Shown: positions 1 to 6,695 of the stretch, one piece after another
How positions within the stretch are numbered: position 1 is the stretch's first letter
Layout of the letters: every line of letters begins with the position of its first letter
DNA from: an uncultured Eubacteriales bacterium
GTDB lineage: Bacteria; Bacillota; Clostridia; Christensenellales; CAG-917
DNA: 47,875 nucleotides
Assembly: GCA_900549225.1 (NCBI GenBank)
Contig: URNP01000011.1
Span: forward strand, 1 to 47,875
Direction: 5' to 3'
The notes under the pieces: model-generated
The model's database searches: none
Seen by the model: the letters and a program-made list of their open reading frames with translations, nothing else
Told to the model about the DNA's origin: nothing
Made by a program: the position numbers and the translations under genes

Positions 1-110
1 CGCGGAGCGGACGCCGTGGATTCCCTTTTAAGGGGGAACGGCGGTTGGGGAAACACCTGAGGAAGGGGGAATTTTATTTTGAGGTGTACTCCCACCACAA
101 GTGTTTCGCG
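1..110 (-). repeat. Repeat family D, left copy at the window edge
   Basis: Read on the minus strand, this stretch resembles the end of the window (about 47640-47745) in inverted orientation. Shared blocks, in order, are a TCAAAAT block, CCTTTCCTCA-like, GTGTTT(T)CCC, CGTTCCCCCT and GGGAAnCCACGGCG. A small dyad (AAGGG near 30, CCCTT near 25) lies inside it. No coding sequence is supported. Its position at the very edge suggests an assembly break at a multicopy repeat. Confidence 0.6.
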
Positions 111-118
111 CGCGATAA

Positions 119-274
119 CGCAGTTATTCGCCGATTAGTGTTTGAAGTGTAATGGCTGCGCAAATTGAATGAAGAACAAGGAAGCGTGCGTTGGATACAA
201 AACCCAGCGTACTAAGGCGTACGCAGTTTTGGAGGCAACGCGCGCTGACGACGTTATTCGCCGATTAGTGTTTG
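119..274 (-). repeat. Repeat family A copy A1, behind pgk
   Basis: On the minus strand, box L reads GAATAACGTCGTCA (246-259) and the box R region is at 167-183. Between them are a variable stem (236-245 with 184-193, nine pairs plus one G-U), an inner AAAAC/GTTTT stem (226-230 with 199-203) and the apical motif AGTACGCTGGG (203-213). The left box begins five bases after the pgk stop. A 22-bp stretch holding the pgk stop codon and box L (253-274) is repeated directly at 123-144, followed by a lone second box L. No other pgk terminator is visible, so the hairpin may end or protect the pgk transcript; that role is inferred. Confidence 0.75.
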
Positions 275-1581
275 TCGTTAAGGCAAGCGATGCCGGGAAG
301 TACCTTACCCTCAAGGAACTCAAGCGATGCGCCACCGCCAGTGGAAATGTGAGTCATCTTGTCGGCATAGCCGAGTTGAGCGACTGCTGCGGCGGAATCG
401 CCACCGCCGATGATGGTGGTTGCGTCGGTTTCTGCCATTGCTTTTGCGACGGCGTTCGTGCCGGCGGCAAGTTGCGGATTTTCAAAGACGCCCATAGGTC
501 CGTTCCAGACGACCGTCTTTGCACTCTTCACTGCCGAAGCAAAGAGTTCTTGAGTCTTGGGTCCGATGTCAAGGCCTTCTCTGTCGGAAGGAATGTTGAA
601 ACTGTCAAAGTATTCAATGTCAACGTGTGCGTCGATAGGATCGGGGAAAGATGCGCAGGTTGCGGTGTCAACGGGAAGATAGATGGTCTTGCCGAGGGAT
701 TTTGCTTTTTCAAGCATCTTGTTGCAATAGTCGATCTTCTCGTCGTCAACGAGAGAAAGTCCTACACTGCCGCCTTGCGCTTTGATGAAGGTGTATGCCA
801 TGCCACCGCCGATGATGAGCGTGTCGCACTTGTTGAGAAGATTGTCGATGACGTTGAGTTTGTCTGCGACTTTTGCGCCGCCGAGAATCGCAACGAAGGG
901 ACGAACGGGATTTTCAACAGCGTTGCCAAGGAATTTGAGTTCCTTTTCAATGAGGAATCCGCTGACCGCAACGGGTGCAAAGCCGTATTGGACGATGCCT
1001 GCGGTGGTTGCGTGGGCGCGGTGTGCCGTGCCGAATGCGTCGTTGACGTAAACGTCGCAGAAATCTGCGAGTTTGCGGCAGAGTTCTTCACTGTTTTTCT
1101 CTTCGCCTGCGTCGAAACGAGTGTTTTCCAAAAGGACGATTTCACCGTCTTTGAGCGCAGCGACTTTCTTGTGGGCATCTTCGCCTACGAGGTCGGTTGC
1201 AAAAGTGACTTTGCCGGGGAAATGCTCTGCAAGTTTGTCTGCAACGGGCTTCAAAGTGAACTTCTTGGGATCGTTTTTGAGCGCTTTTGCGATATATTCT
1301 GCTTTTGCGGCCGCTTGCTCGCTTTCGGGAAGAGCCTCAACTGCTTTTTTCTCCTTCTTGTTGAGTCCGAAACCTTCGGTGAAGATATTGTGAGGTTTGC
1401 CCATATGAGAGCAAAGGATAACTTTTGCGCCGTTGTCAACGAGATATTTGATGGTGGGAAGTGCGCCGTTGATACGGTTTTCGTCGGTGATTACGCCGTC
1501 AACCATAGGAACGTTGAAGTCGCAACGAACCAAACACTTTTTGCCTTTGACGTCTACGTCGCGGATTGTCATTTTTGCCAT
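265..1581 (-). CDS. pgk: Phosphoglycerate kinase
   Basis: This cytosolic glycolytic enzyme transfers phosphate from 1,3-bisphosphoglycerate to ADP. The protein is 438 residues. The substrate-binding start LVRCDFNVPM (17-26), the CSHMGKP turn (58-63), ENTRF (152-156), GGAKVADKL (234-242) and the nucleotide motif GGGDSAAAV (392-400) are all present. The start is set by AAAGGAG eight bases before ATGGCAAAAATG; an in-frame ATG 33 bases upstream has no such site. The protein is longer than the usual 390-415 residues because of a charged insert at about 64-107, between the first loop and FTLKPVADKL. It is monocistronic with its own promoter. No gap gene precedes it here, although many Firmicutes pair pgk with gap or tpi. 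Confidence 0.97.
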   Translation of the reverse strand: MAKMTIRDVDVKGKKCLVRCDFNVPMVDGVITDENRINGALPTIKYLVDNGAKVILCSHMGKPHNIFTEGFGLNKKEKKAVEALPESEQAAAKAEYIAKALKNDPKKFTLKPVADKLAEHFPGKVTFATDLVGEDAHKKVAALKDGEIVLLENTRFDAGEEKNSEELCRKLADFCDVYVNDAFGTAHRAHATTAGIVQYGFAPVAVSGFLIEKELKFLGNAVENPVRPFVAILGGAKVADKLNVIDNLLNKCDTLIIGGGMAYTFIKAQGGSVGLSLVDDEKIDYCNKMLEKAKSLGKTIYLPVDTATCASFPDPIDAHVDIEYFDSFNIPSDREGLDIGPKTQELFASAVKSAKTVVWNGPMGVFENPQLAAGTNAVAKAMAETDATTIIGGGDSAAAVAQLGYADKMTHISTGGGASLEFLEGKVLPGIACLNDKH

Positions 1582-1689
1582 AGAGATTCTCCTTTTCAGA
1601 AAATGTATTTTCAAATTTGGACTTCAAAACGCATCGATGAGGCGCAACGCTACGCATATGCGCGTATCAGTACGTTTTTAGCGATATAT

Positions 1690-1718
1690 AGTATATCACA
1701 CGCGCGCAAAAATTACAA
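1690..1718 (-). promoter_or_regulatory. pgk promoter
   Basis: On the minus strand, TTGTAA is followed after 17 bases by TATACT. Transcription should start near 1683, giving a leader of about 100 bases before the pgk ATG at 1581. Confidence 0.75.
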
Positions 1719-1933
1719 GAAATTTGTAAATTTTCACGCGCACATTCAATACTTTCACGCATATACGGCCGAACTTTCAATAATATGTGTTTGACGTTTC
1801 GGACGAATAACGCCGAATCAATCGCCGCACTTGCATCGGTTGTGGGAAATATGTTGCTCTTTTGAAACACCTTTCGTGTTTTACATTGATTGCATAATAC
1901 ACATATCGTGTTATACAAAGGCTTGAAAGTATG

Positions 1934-1959
1934 AAAAAACGCCGTTTTTTCGGCGTTTT
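1934..1959 (-). terminator. Terminator of trmL
   Basis: The stem AAAACGCCG/CGGCGTTTT around a T6 loop ends in a T-run on the minus strand, 41 bases after the trmL stop. It could also work on the plus strand, where no gene needs it. Confidence 0.8.
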
Positions 1960-1999
1960 GGGCGAATATTGCTATTTTAGCAATACTTATCGTGTTTTA

Positions 2000-2554
2000 T
2001 CAAAATTTTGTAAGATGACCTTCGCAAAGCAAATTTTCAAATCCGAGTTGGCGCATTGCCTCGTAAACTACGATTGCGACGGAGTTGGAGAGATTGAGCG
2101 AGCGGGCGTCTTTTACCATAGGAATGCGGATCGTCATATCGTAGTTGTCGTGAAGAAGCTCTTCGGGAAGTCCTCTCGATTCTCTGCCGAAGAACAAAAA
2201 GTCGTTTGCGCCGAATTTTGCCTCGTCGTATCTTACGCTTGCCTTCGTTGAGCAAAAATAGAAATGAGCCGAGGCGTTGTCCATAGAGTTGTCATCTATA
2301 TGCCAACTGCCGTCCGAAAGCCTGTGTACTCTGCCCTCTGCATTTTTCTCGAAAAAGTCGTCAAGATTCTCGTAGACGATAAAATCGGTGAGATGCCAGT
2401 AATCAAGCCCTGCACGTTTGAGCGCTTTGTCGCCTATGTCGAAACCGATAGGTTTTATCAAATGTACTTTACAGCCCGTTGCCGCGGCGGTGCGCACTAT
2501 GTTGCCGGTGTTTTGCGGTATTTCGGGTTCTACCAAAACTATATTGAACGCCAT
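2000..2554 (-). CDS. trmL: tRNA (cytidine/uridine-34 2'-O)-methyltransferase
   Basis: This SPOUT-fold enzyme methylates the ribose of the wobble nucleotide in tRNA-Leu. The protein is 184 residues. The opening NIVLVEPEIPQNTGNIVRT, the motif FFGRESRGLPEELL and the knotted C-terminal motif SLNLSNSVAIVVYEAMRQ are classic for TrmL/YibK. An insert of about 20 residues rich in polar side chains lies before the second motif and makes the protein longer than the usual 155-165. The start at 2554 is favoured because ACGGAG precedes it by seven bases and the family begins at this residue. The gene appears monocistronic, with its own promoter and terminator. Confidence 0.95.
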   Translation of the reverse strand: MAFNIVLVEPEIPQNTGNIVRTAAATGCKVHLIKPIGFDIGDKALKRAGLDYWHLTDFIVYENLDDFFEKNAEGRVHRLSDGSWHIDDNSMDNASAHFYFCSTKASVRYDEAKFGANDFLFFGRESRGLPEELLHDNYDMTIRIPMVKDARSLNLSNSVAIVVYEAMRQLGFENLLCEGHLTKF

Positions 2555-2580
2555 ATTCAACTCCGTTGTTTGATAACGGA

Positions 2581-2609
2581 ATGATAGCACTTTCTATGCG
2601 GTTTTTCAA
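2581..2609 (-). promoter_or_regulatory. trmL promoter
   Basis: On the minus strand, TTTCAA (overlapping TTGAAA one base on) is followed by TATCAT with a spacer of about 17 bases. Transcription would start about 20 bases before the trmL start codon. Confidence 0.6.
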
Positions 2610-2626
2610 GCGTATGCGAGAGAGCG

Positions 2627-2652
2627 TAAAAAAACAACCGCCGAAGCGGTTG
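2627..2652 (-). terminator. Terminator of the small membrane protein gene
   Basis: CAACCGC and GCGGTTG pair around a TTCG-type tetraloop and are followed on the minus strand by T7. It lies 21 bases beyond the stop of the 94-residue gene. Confidence 0.85.
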
Positions 2653-2673
2653 CCTTTTTATTCGTTTGGTCGA

Positions 2674-2958
2674 TTACAATATGTAAATCGGAATAAACAA
2701 CATTGTTGCTATGATGATGAGCACGGTGAGAATGTACGCGACCTTTCCGCCGACACCGGGGAGTTTTGCGTTGTTCCAACCGTACCAAGCGCCTGCAAGG
2801 GCAAGTACGAGAGCAGTTGCGACTCCGCACCAGATTCCTTCTCCTTGATACGTGCCTTCCGCAACGAGTATAATCGCTACGATACCGAGGAGCGCAGCCA
2901 GAATGAGTGCGTAGCATATGATTTGATTGACAACGCTTTTGGACGATTTCTTTGCCAT
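2674..2958 (-). CDS. Small three-helix membrane protein, function unknown
   Basis: The protein is 94 residues. A basic start (MAKKSSKS) is followed by three hydrophobic helices at about 11-33, 42-60 and 72-92, so an inner-membrane location with a short cytoplasmic N-terminus is likely. I do not recognise a named family. The gene is real: GGAGGTAACC sits directly before the ATG, a good promoter lies 38-65 bases upstream and a strong terminator follows. A longer open frame reads upstream through the promoter and the divergent gene; it is not the gene. The neighbour in the opposite direction (3205) also encodes a membrane protein, but a shared role is not shown. Confidence 0.85.
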   Translation of the reverse strand: MAKKSSKSVVNQIICYALILAALLGIVAIILVAEGTYQGEGIWCGVATALVLALAGAWYGWNNAKLPGVGGKVAYILTVLIIIATMLFIPIYIL

Positions 2959-2995
2959 AAGGTTACCTCCTATCTTTTGATTTTTGATTGACAAT

Positions 2996-3023
2996 ATTAT
3001 ATCATTGATTTGTGCATCGTCAA
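2996..3023 (-). promoter_or_regulatory. Promoter of the small membrane protein gene
   Basis: On the minus strand, TTGACG, 16 bases, TATAAT. The predicted start of transcription is about 30 bases before the ATG at 2958. Confidence 0.8.
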
Positions 3024-3076
3024 GACGGTTGACGATGATTTTGTTGAATTTATTTTTGTAAAACGAAACGTACGAA

Positions 3077-3118
3077 AATAAAGCGATATTCAGAAGAGAA
3101 AAGACGTATCGCTTTATT
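3077..3118. repeat. 12-bp inverted repeat in a divergent intergenic region
   Basis: AATAAAGCGATA (3077-3088) is exactly complementary to TATCGCTTTATT (3107-3118), with an 18-base gap. There is no T-run, so it is not a standard terminator. It lies between two divergent promoters and could be an operator; this is inference. Confidence 0.5.
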
Positions 3119-3169
3119 GAGCAAATATTATAAAACAATCGAACTATGAGCGCATAATTCAACAATTTG

Positions 3170-3198
3170 TTGACGAAAGTCGCATTTTGCAATACAAT
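3170..3198 (+). promoter_or_regulatory. Promoter placing +1 on the start codon of gene 3205
   Basis: TTGACG (3170-3175), exactly 17 bases, then TACAAT (3193-3198). With the usual spacing, +1 falls on base 3205, the A of the ATG. No Shine-Dalgarno sequence is present. Confidence 0.7.
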
Positions 3199-3204
3199 AA
3201 TCGC

Positions 3205-3732
3205 ATGAAAAGGCCAACAAAACTTCAAAAACGTCTTAATGCTCAACTGATTACGAGCATAATTTTGTCGATTATGCTTCCAAGCGGCATTGCCATGATA
3301 ATCGTCGGCGCAACGAACAGAGCAAACGGCGGTGCGCTTTTCACCGCGATTATGGCTATCGGCATCGTGTTCGTGGTGCTTGGATTCTACGGCGCTCCCA
3401 TTGCGTGGGTGAGATATTTCCCTCAAAAAAGATACGTAAGAATCATAGATTGTATCACAAAAGAAGGATTCCGAGACGCAACGGAGATTGCAAATCATCT
3501 CTCGATGCAACCTAACGAAGTGGTCGAGGCAGTGCGAGTTTGCATAGACAAACAGTATCTGACAAACTTCACGATCGACGATACGAAGATATTGCCGCTC
3601 AACAATCGCCCCGAGGATATAGGCGTATATACGATAAGATGCCCGTTCTGCGGCGGAATCACCGAAACGAGCAACAATCTTCAAGTCAAATGTCAATACT
3701 GCGGACGTATGCTCGACGTTGAAAAGAAATAA
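3205..3732 (+). CDS. Membrane protein with winged-helix-like and zinc-ribbon regions, unknown function
   Basis: The protein is 175 residues. Two membrane helices (about 13-36 and 43-67) are followed by a soluble stretch at about 80-115 that reads like a small helix-turn-helix (EIANHLSMQPNEVVEAVRVC). The C-terminus is a zinc ribbon with the pairs CPFCGG and CQYCGR. I do not recognise the family; the arrangement suggests a membrane-bound regulator or adaptor. The ATG at 3205 is preferred over the upstream TTG at 3187 because the promoter -10 box would lie inside the longer form and the predicted +1 is the A of this ATG. It appears monocistronic and ends before a shared terminator. Confidence 0.8.
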   Translation: MKRPTKLQKRLNAQLITSIILSIMLPSGIAMIIVGATNRANGGALFTAIMAIGIVFVVLGFYGAPIAWVRYFPQKRYVRIIDCITKEGFRDATEIANHLSMQPNEVVEAVRVCIDKQYLTNFTIDDTKILPLNNRPEDIGVYTIRCPFCGGITETSNNLQVKCQYCGRMLDVEKK

Positions 3733-3752
3733 AACCTACGTTTATAATCATG

Positions 3753-3780
3753 AAAAAAGCACTCCTAAGAGTGCTTTTTT
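3753..3780. terminator. Bidirectional terminator between convergent genes
   Basis: A6-GCACTC, four-base loop, GAGTGC-T6. It serves the plus-strand gene ending at 3732 and the minus-strand hydrolase ending at 3805. The same GCACTC/GAGTGC stem recurs at 6486-6512. Confidence 0.9.
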
Positions 3781-3804
3781 GTTTATGAAATAATCGAAAA
3801 ACGC

Positions 3805-4650
3805 TCAAAGCGAGTCAAAAAAGTCTTTTGCCAAAGCGTAACATCTTTGAGCGTTTTGTTTGATATAAGACGAGTGACCTTGCCACTTCAAAACCGCCAC
3901 TTTCGCACCGGGAATATTGTCCGCAAGGAACTTGGTGTCTTTCAACTTGACGATATCGAATTCGCCTGCTAGCACATATGCCGGCGTCTTAATCTCGGAC
4001 AACGATTCCTTGGTGAAATTCGGCTCCTCGACCATGATTCTGTCAAGAGGCTTTTTCTCTCTTGCATATCTCGCTCTTATCGGTATCGTGAAATAGCCTT
4101 TCAATCCCGACGGATTGGAATTTGCGCCGCACGCCACGAACGCCCCGAGAAGATCGGGATAGTCGATTGCCATCTGAATCGCAACGATGCCGCCGTCGCT
4201 GTGCCCGATCACGTAGGGCTTGACGAGCCCGAGTTTCTTGATGAACTGCATGACGTCTTTTGCCATAAGTTGGTAGGATATCTCGTCGGTATAGGTGCTT
4301 TGACCTTGCGATCTGCTGTCGAGAGCGTACACCGTGTAGTCGTTGGCAAGGCGTAACGCCAAATCTTCTAAATCCTTGTGACTGTTGCCGTTGCCGTGAA
4401 TGAGCAAGAGCGGATAACCGCTTCCGCATTTTGCGTAATGCATGGTTATATCTTCAAGTTCGACGTCGTACTCCTCGGGTTCTACGTCGAGAGGCTCGGG
4501 CGAAGTCAGTCCGTTTACTTTGACCAAGTTGATGTCTTTTGAAATGCAATCCACGCTTATAAGCCATACGCTTACGCACAAAACCGCCGCTGCAAGCAAT
4601 GTGGCAACGATTATAAGCGCAAGTTTTCCTTTTTTATTTTTGGTTTTCAT
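3805..4650 (-). CDS. Membrane-anchored alpha/beta hydrolase
   Basis: The protein is 281 residues. An N-terminal basic stretch and one hydrophobic helix (about 10-32) anchor it or act as an uncleaved signal, so the enzyme domain should face outward. The alpha/beta hydrolase fold is clear: the oxyanion loop HGNG (85-88), the nucleophile elbow GHSDGG with Ser151, the acid Asp232 in AGEFD and the base His259 in QGHSS. The substrate is unknown; esterase or lipase activity is the family default. The start is supported by TGAGGAAT before the ATG. It lies 51 bases behind the Pr6Pr-like gene on the same strand and is probably co-transcribed with it. Confidence 0.9.
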   Translation of the reverse strand: MKTKNKKGKLALIIVATLLAAAVLCVSVWLISVDCISKDINLVKVNGLTSPEPLDVEPEEYDVELEDITMHYAKCGSGYPLLLIHGNGNSHKDLEDLALRLANDYTVYALDSRSQGQSTYTDEISYQLMAKDVMQFIKKLGLVKPYVIGHSDGGIVAIQMAIDYPDLLGAFVACGANSNPSGLKGYFTIPIRARYAREKKPLDRIMVEEPNFTKESLSEIKTPAYVLAGEFDIVKLKDTKFLADNIPGAKVAVLKWQGHSSYIKQNAQRCYALAKDFFDSL

Positions 4651-4701
4651 ATATTCCTCATATTCGTCGCTTTTGAAAAAACGGCGGCGAAATCGTTTGG
4701 G

Positions 4702-5520
4702 TCAGGCAACTCTCTCGGCGTCATCGTGCAAAACGGTTTGAAGCGTCGGCACGTCTTCTCGCTCGTAAGAAGCGACGAGAGATACGAATTGCTTGTCTAT
4801 CATCTTGTCGTTGATGAGTATCATAAGTCTACCTATGCCGACGAACAGTAACATTCCCGCCATAAGCACGAGAAACATCAAAAAGTATGCGAGCGGATAG
4901 TTGACGTCGCCCTTTGAGAATATCGACCAGATGAACTCGGGACGATAAAACGGATAGGGGTAAAAATGCATTTTGCCGAGTCCTCCTCGAAGGATTGAAA
5001 AGAGCGAATAAACGAAGGGATATACGGTAAAACCCCAAACGCTCTTGTGCGATATGCGCCTGTCGGTGAACGGGAAGAACCACAATATCAGCATAAAAGG
5101 CGGAATTATCATATGAAAATAGACTTGTATGAAACTGCTCATTGCGTGATAGGAATCCTGCCACTTGAACGGCGGCGTGAATCCCATCGGTATGCCTGCG
5201 GTGTAGACAAGTCCGGTCACGAGAATGTACGTCGTTGCCATTGCGCCCACTAGCGGATTGTAAGCAACTTTCTTTGCGAATTTAACGCCGAAAGAGGCAA
5301 GTCCCGCACATATCAGATAGACGTAGACAAACACGTTGGATTGTATGGTGAAAAATGATAAAATATTGAATTTTCCGTAATCTACGGGGCTGAATTTTGC
5401 ATCGTACTCGAACTTGTAATAGCAAAGTCTGTGAATGATTATCAAAAATCCGAACACGCCGAGAATCGTCAAAAAGACTCCGAACGCCTTGTTTTTTGCA
5501 AGTTTGCTCTCTCTGTTCAT
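4702..5520 (-). CDS. Pr6Pr-like integral membrane protein
   Basis: The protein is 272 residues with about six membrane helices (near 13-30, 50-72, 88-108, 130-148, 160-178 and 210-235). The motif FFTIQSNVFVYVYL, a conserved histidine in QVYFHMIIPPFML and the segment YPFVYSLFSILRGG resemble the Pr6Pr family of predicted membrane proteins, whose function is not established. The cytoplasmic C-terminal tail is hydrophilic. The start is supported by AAGGGGCG seven bases upstream and a promoter behind it. It is the first gene of a probable two-gene unit with the hydrolase, which may suggest a joint role at the envelope or with lipids (inference). Confidence 0.75.
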   Translation of the reverse strand: MNRESKLAKNKAFGVFLTILGVFGFLIIIHRLCYYKFEYDAKFSPVDYGKFNILSFFTIQSNVFVYVYLICAGLASFGVKFAKKVAYNPLVGAMATTYILVTGLVYTAGIPMGFTPPFKWQDSYHAMSSFIQVYFHMIIPPFMLILWFFPFTDRRISHKSVWGFTVYPFVYSLFSILRGGLGKMHFYPYPFYRPEFIWSIFSKGDVNYPLAYFLMFLVLMAGMLLFVGIGRLMILINDKMIDKQFVSLVASYEREDVPTLQTVLHDDAERVA

Positions 5521-5589
5521 AACGCCCCTTATCCGTCGCTTTGCAACGTCCGCTCATAATTCGGATATATATTTATATTATATAAGCAT

Positions 5590-5617
5590 ATTTTAACATT
5601 TATCGGGAAAAAGTCAA
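5590..5617 (-). promoter_or_regulatory. Promoter of the Pr6Pr-like/hydrolase unit
   Basis: On the minus strand, TTGACT, 16 bases, TAAAAT. The leader would be about 60 bases long. Confidence 0.65.
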
Positions 5618-5760
5618 TATCGTTTGTCCGTTGCGACGCCGTGCGAAGAGTTTTTAACGTTATTTTCATACTTTTTTGCGTTTTGAAAAATAATAATAGG
5701 GATATTAAACAACTTTTTTCACTTGTGTGAAATAATACACATATATGGCATATTGTGTTG

Positions 5761-5790
5761 TTGACTGCACTTTTGAGGCATATATAAAAT
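5761..5790 (+). promoter_or_regulatory. Promoter of the HdeD-like gene
   Basis: TTGACT (5761-5766) is followed by TATAAA after 16 bases or TAAAAT after 18. The ATG is about 40 bases downstream. Confidence 0.65.
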
Positions 5791-5833
5791 GTGTAGAAAA
5801 CAAACCGTAACAGGCTGTAAAAGAGGTAAAAAC

Positions 5834-6442
5834 ATGAAAAAATCAACGACAATTTTGTGGTTTTTGGCAAGTATATTGATGATAGTGGCAGGTATCGTGT
5901 GCTTCTGTCTTCCCGTTGACACGACGATGAGCGTGTTTGCGTATATCGTGGGCGCAATCGTGCTCGTGATAGGCATCGTGGAAATCGTGGGATTCTTCAC
6001 CACGGCAAGATTCGTGGGCGGAGGCGCATTCCTCGCAGACGGCGTAATCACGACTATCCTCGGCATCATTCTTCTTGCAAACGAAGGCGTTGTGGCAGGA
6101 TTTATCCCATTCATCTTCGCAATGTGGTTCATCATCGAAGGCATTTCGGAATTGTCCCTTGCAATCTCCGCAGGAAAATTCAACGTGCCGTACTGGTGGA
6201 CGCTTCTGATTCTCTCAATCCTTGAAATCGTGTTCGGATTCCTCACCTTCTTCGATCCGATCGGCGGCGCAATCTCTATGGCGGTTATGGTGGGCACGTT
6301 CCTCATCGTACACGGCATCTCTATGCTCGGTGATTGGATCGTCGCACTGCGCGTCAAAAAGTTCTTCAAAGGATTCTTCCAAAGACCCGTCGTGTTCAAC
6401 GAAGGAGAGGTTGACGATTCTCATTGCGACGACCAAAGATAA
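5834..6442 (+). CDS. HdeD/DUF308-family membrane protein
   Basis: The protein is 202 residues and consists mainly of six regularly spaced hydrophobic helices, ending in a short acidic, histidine-containing tail. The glycine-rich repeat pattern (IVGAIVLVIGIVEIVGFF, ILGIILLANEGV, FLIVHGISMLGDW) matches the DUF308/HdeD family. E. coli HdeD is linked to acid resistance, but most members have no tested role. The start at 5834 is chosen because AGAGG lies seven bases before it; the upstream in-frame ATG at 5789 overlaps the promoter. It is monocistronic and followed by two terminators. Confidence 0.9.
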   Translation: MKKSTTILWFLASILMIVAGIVCFCLPVDTTMSVFAYIVGAIVLVIGIVEIVGFFTTARFVGGGAFLADGVITTILGIILLANEGVVAGFIPFIFAMWFIIEGISELSLAISAGKFNVPYWWTLLILSILEIVFGFLTFFDPIGGAISMAVMVGTFLIVHGISMLGDWIVALRVKKFFKGFFQRPVVFNEGEVDDSHCDDQR

Positions 6443-6485
6443 TCGACAATTCAAACGATTGTTCCTAATAATTTTCCCCATTATG

Positions 6486-6512
6486 AAAAAAGCACTCGAT
6501 GAGTGCTTTTTT
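6486..6512. terminator. Terminator after the HdeD-like gene
   Basis: A6-GCACTC, GAT loop, GAGTGC-T6, 44 bases after the stop. It is symmetric and works in both directions. Confidence 0.9.
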
Positions 6513-6571
6513 CGGCGTTCTAATGCGATAAATAATGCGTTTGTACTGCGACTTTTGCTTTCGGATTTATG

Positions 6572-6600
6572 AAAAAACCGCAATAGAATTGCGGTTTTTT
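6572..6600. terminator. Second terminator, facing the aldolase gene
   Basis: The stem ACCGCAAT/ATTGCGGT is flanked by A6 and T6. It lies about 95 bases beyond the stop of the minus-strand aldolase gene and can serve both convergent genes. Confidence 0.85.
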
Positions 6601-6695
6601 GAACTTTATGTAAAAGTTTGAGATTCGTTACGCTCGATTGCCGTCATCGAGTCTTTCGATGCGTGCGTCAAATCGCCAAAACGAACCTATTTGGA

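Larger units (their letters stand above)
1582..1999. other. Intergenic region between trmL and pgk
   Basis: It holds the pgk promoter and leader and the trmL terminator, both listed separately. The stretch from about 1720 to 1930 is AT-rich. I see no conserved gene in it; short frames there lack ribosome sites. Confidence 0.7.
5521..5833. other. Divergent intergenic region between Pr6Pr-like and HdeD-like genes
   Basis: An AT-rich region with one promoter for each flanking gene (5590-5617 minus, 5761-5790 plus). Nothing else is supported. Confidence 0.7.

Noticed and set aside
169..1794. 541-residue open frame on the plus strand
   Set aside because: It is antisense to pgk along its whole length, has no ribosome site and a Cys/Val-rich composition typical of the reverse frame of a real gene.
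2674..3696. 340-residue minus-strand frame
   Set aside because: Only its last 94 codons are a gene. The upstream part crosses that gene's own promoter and the antisense of gene 3205.
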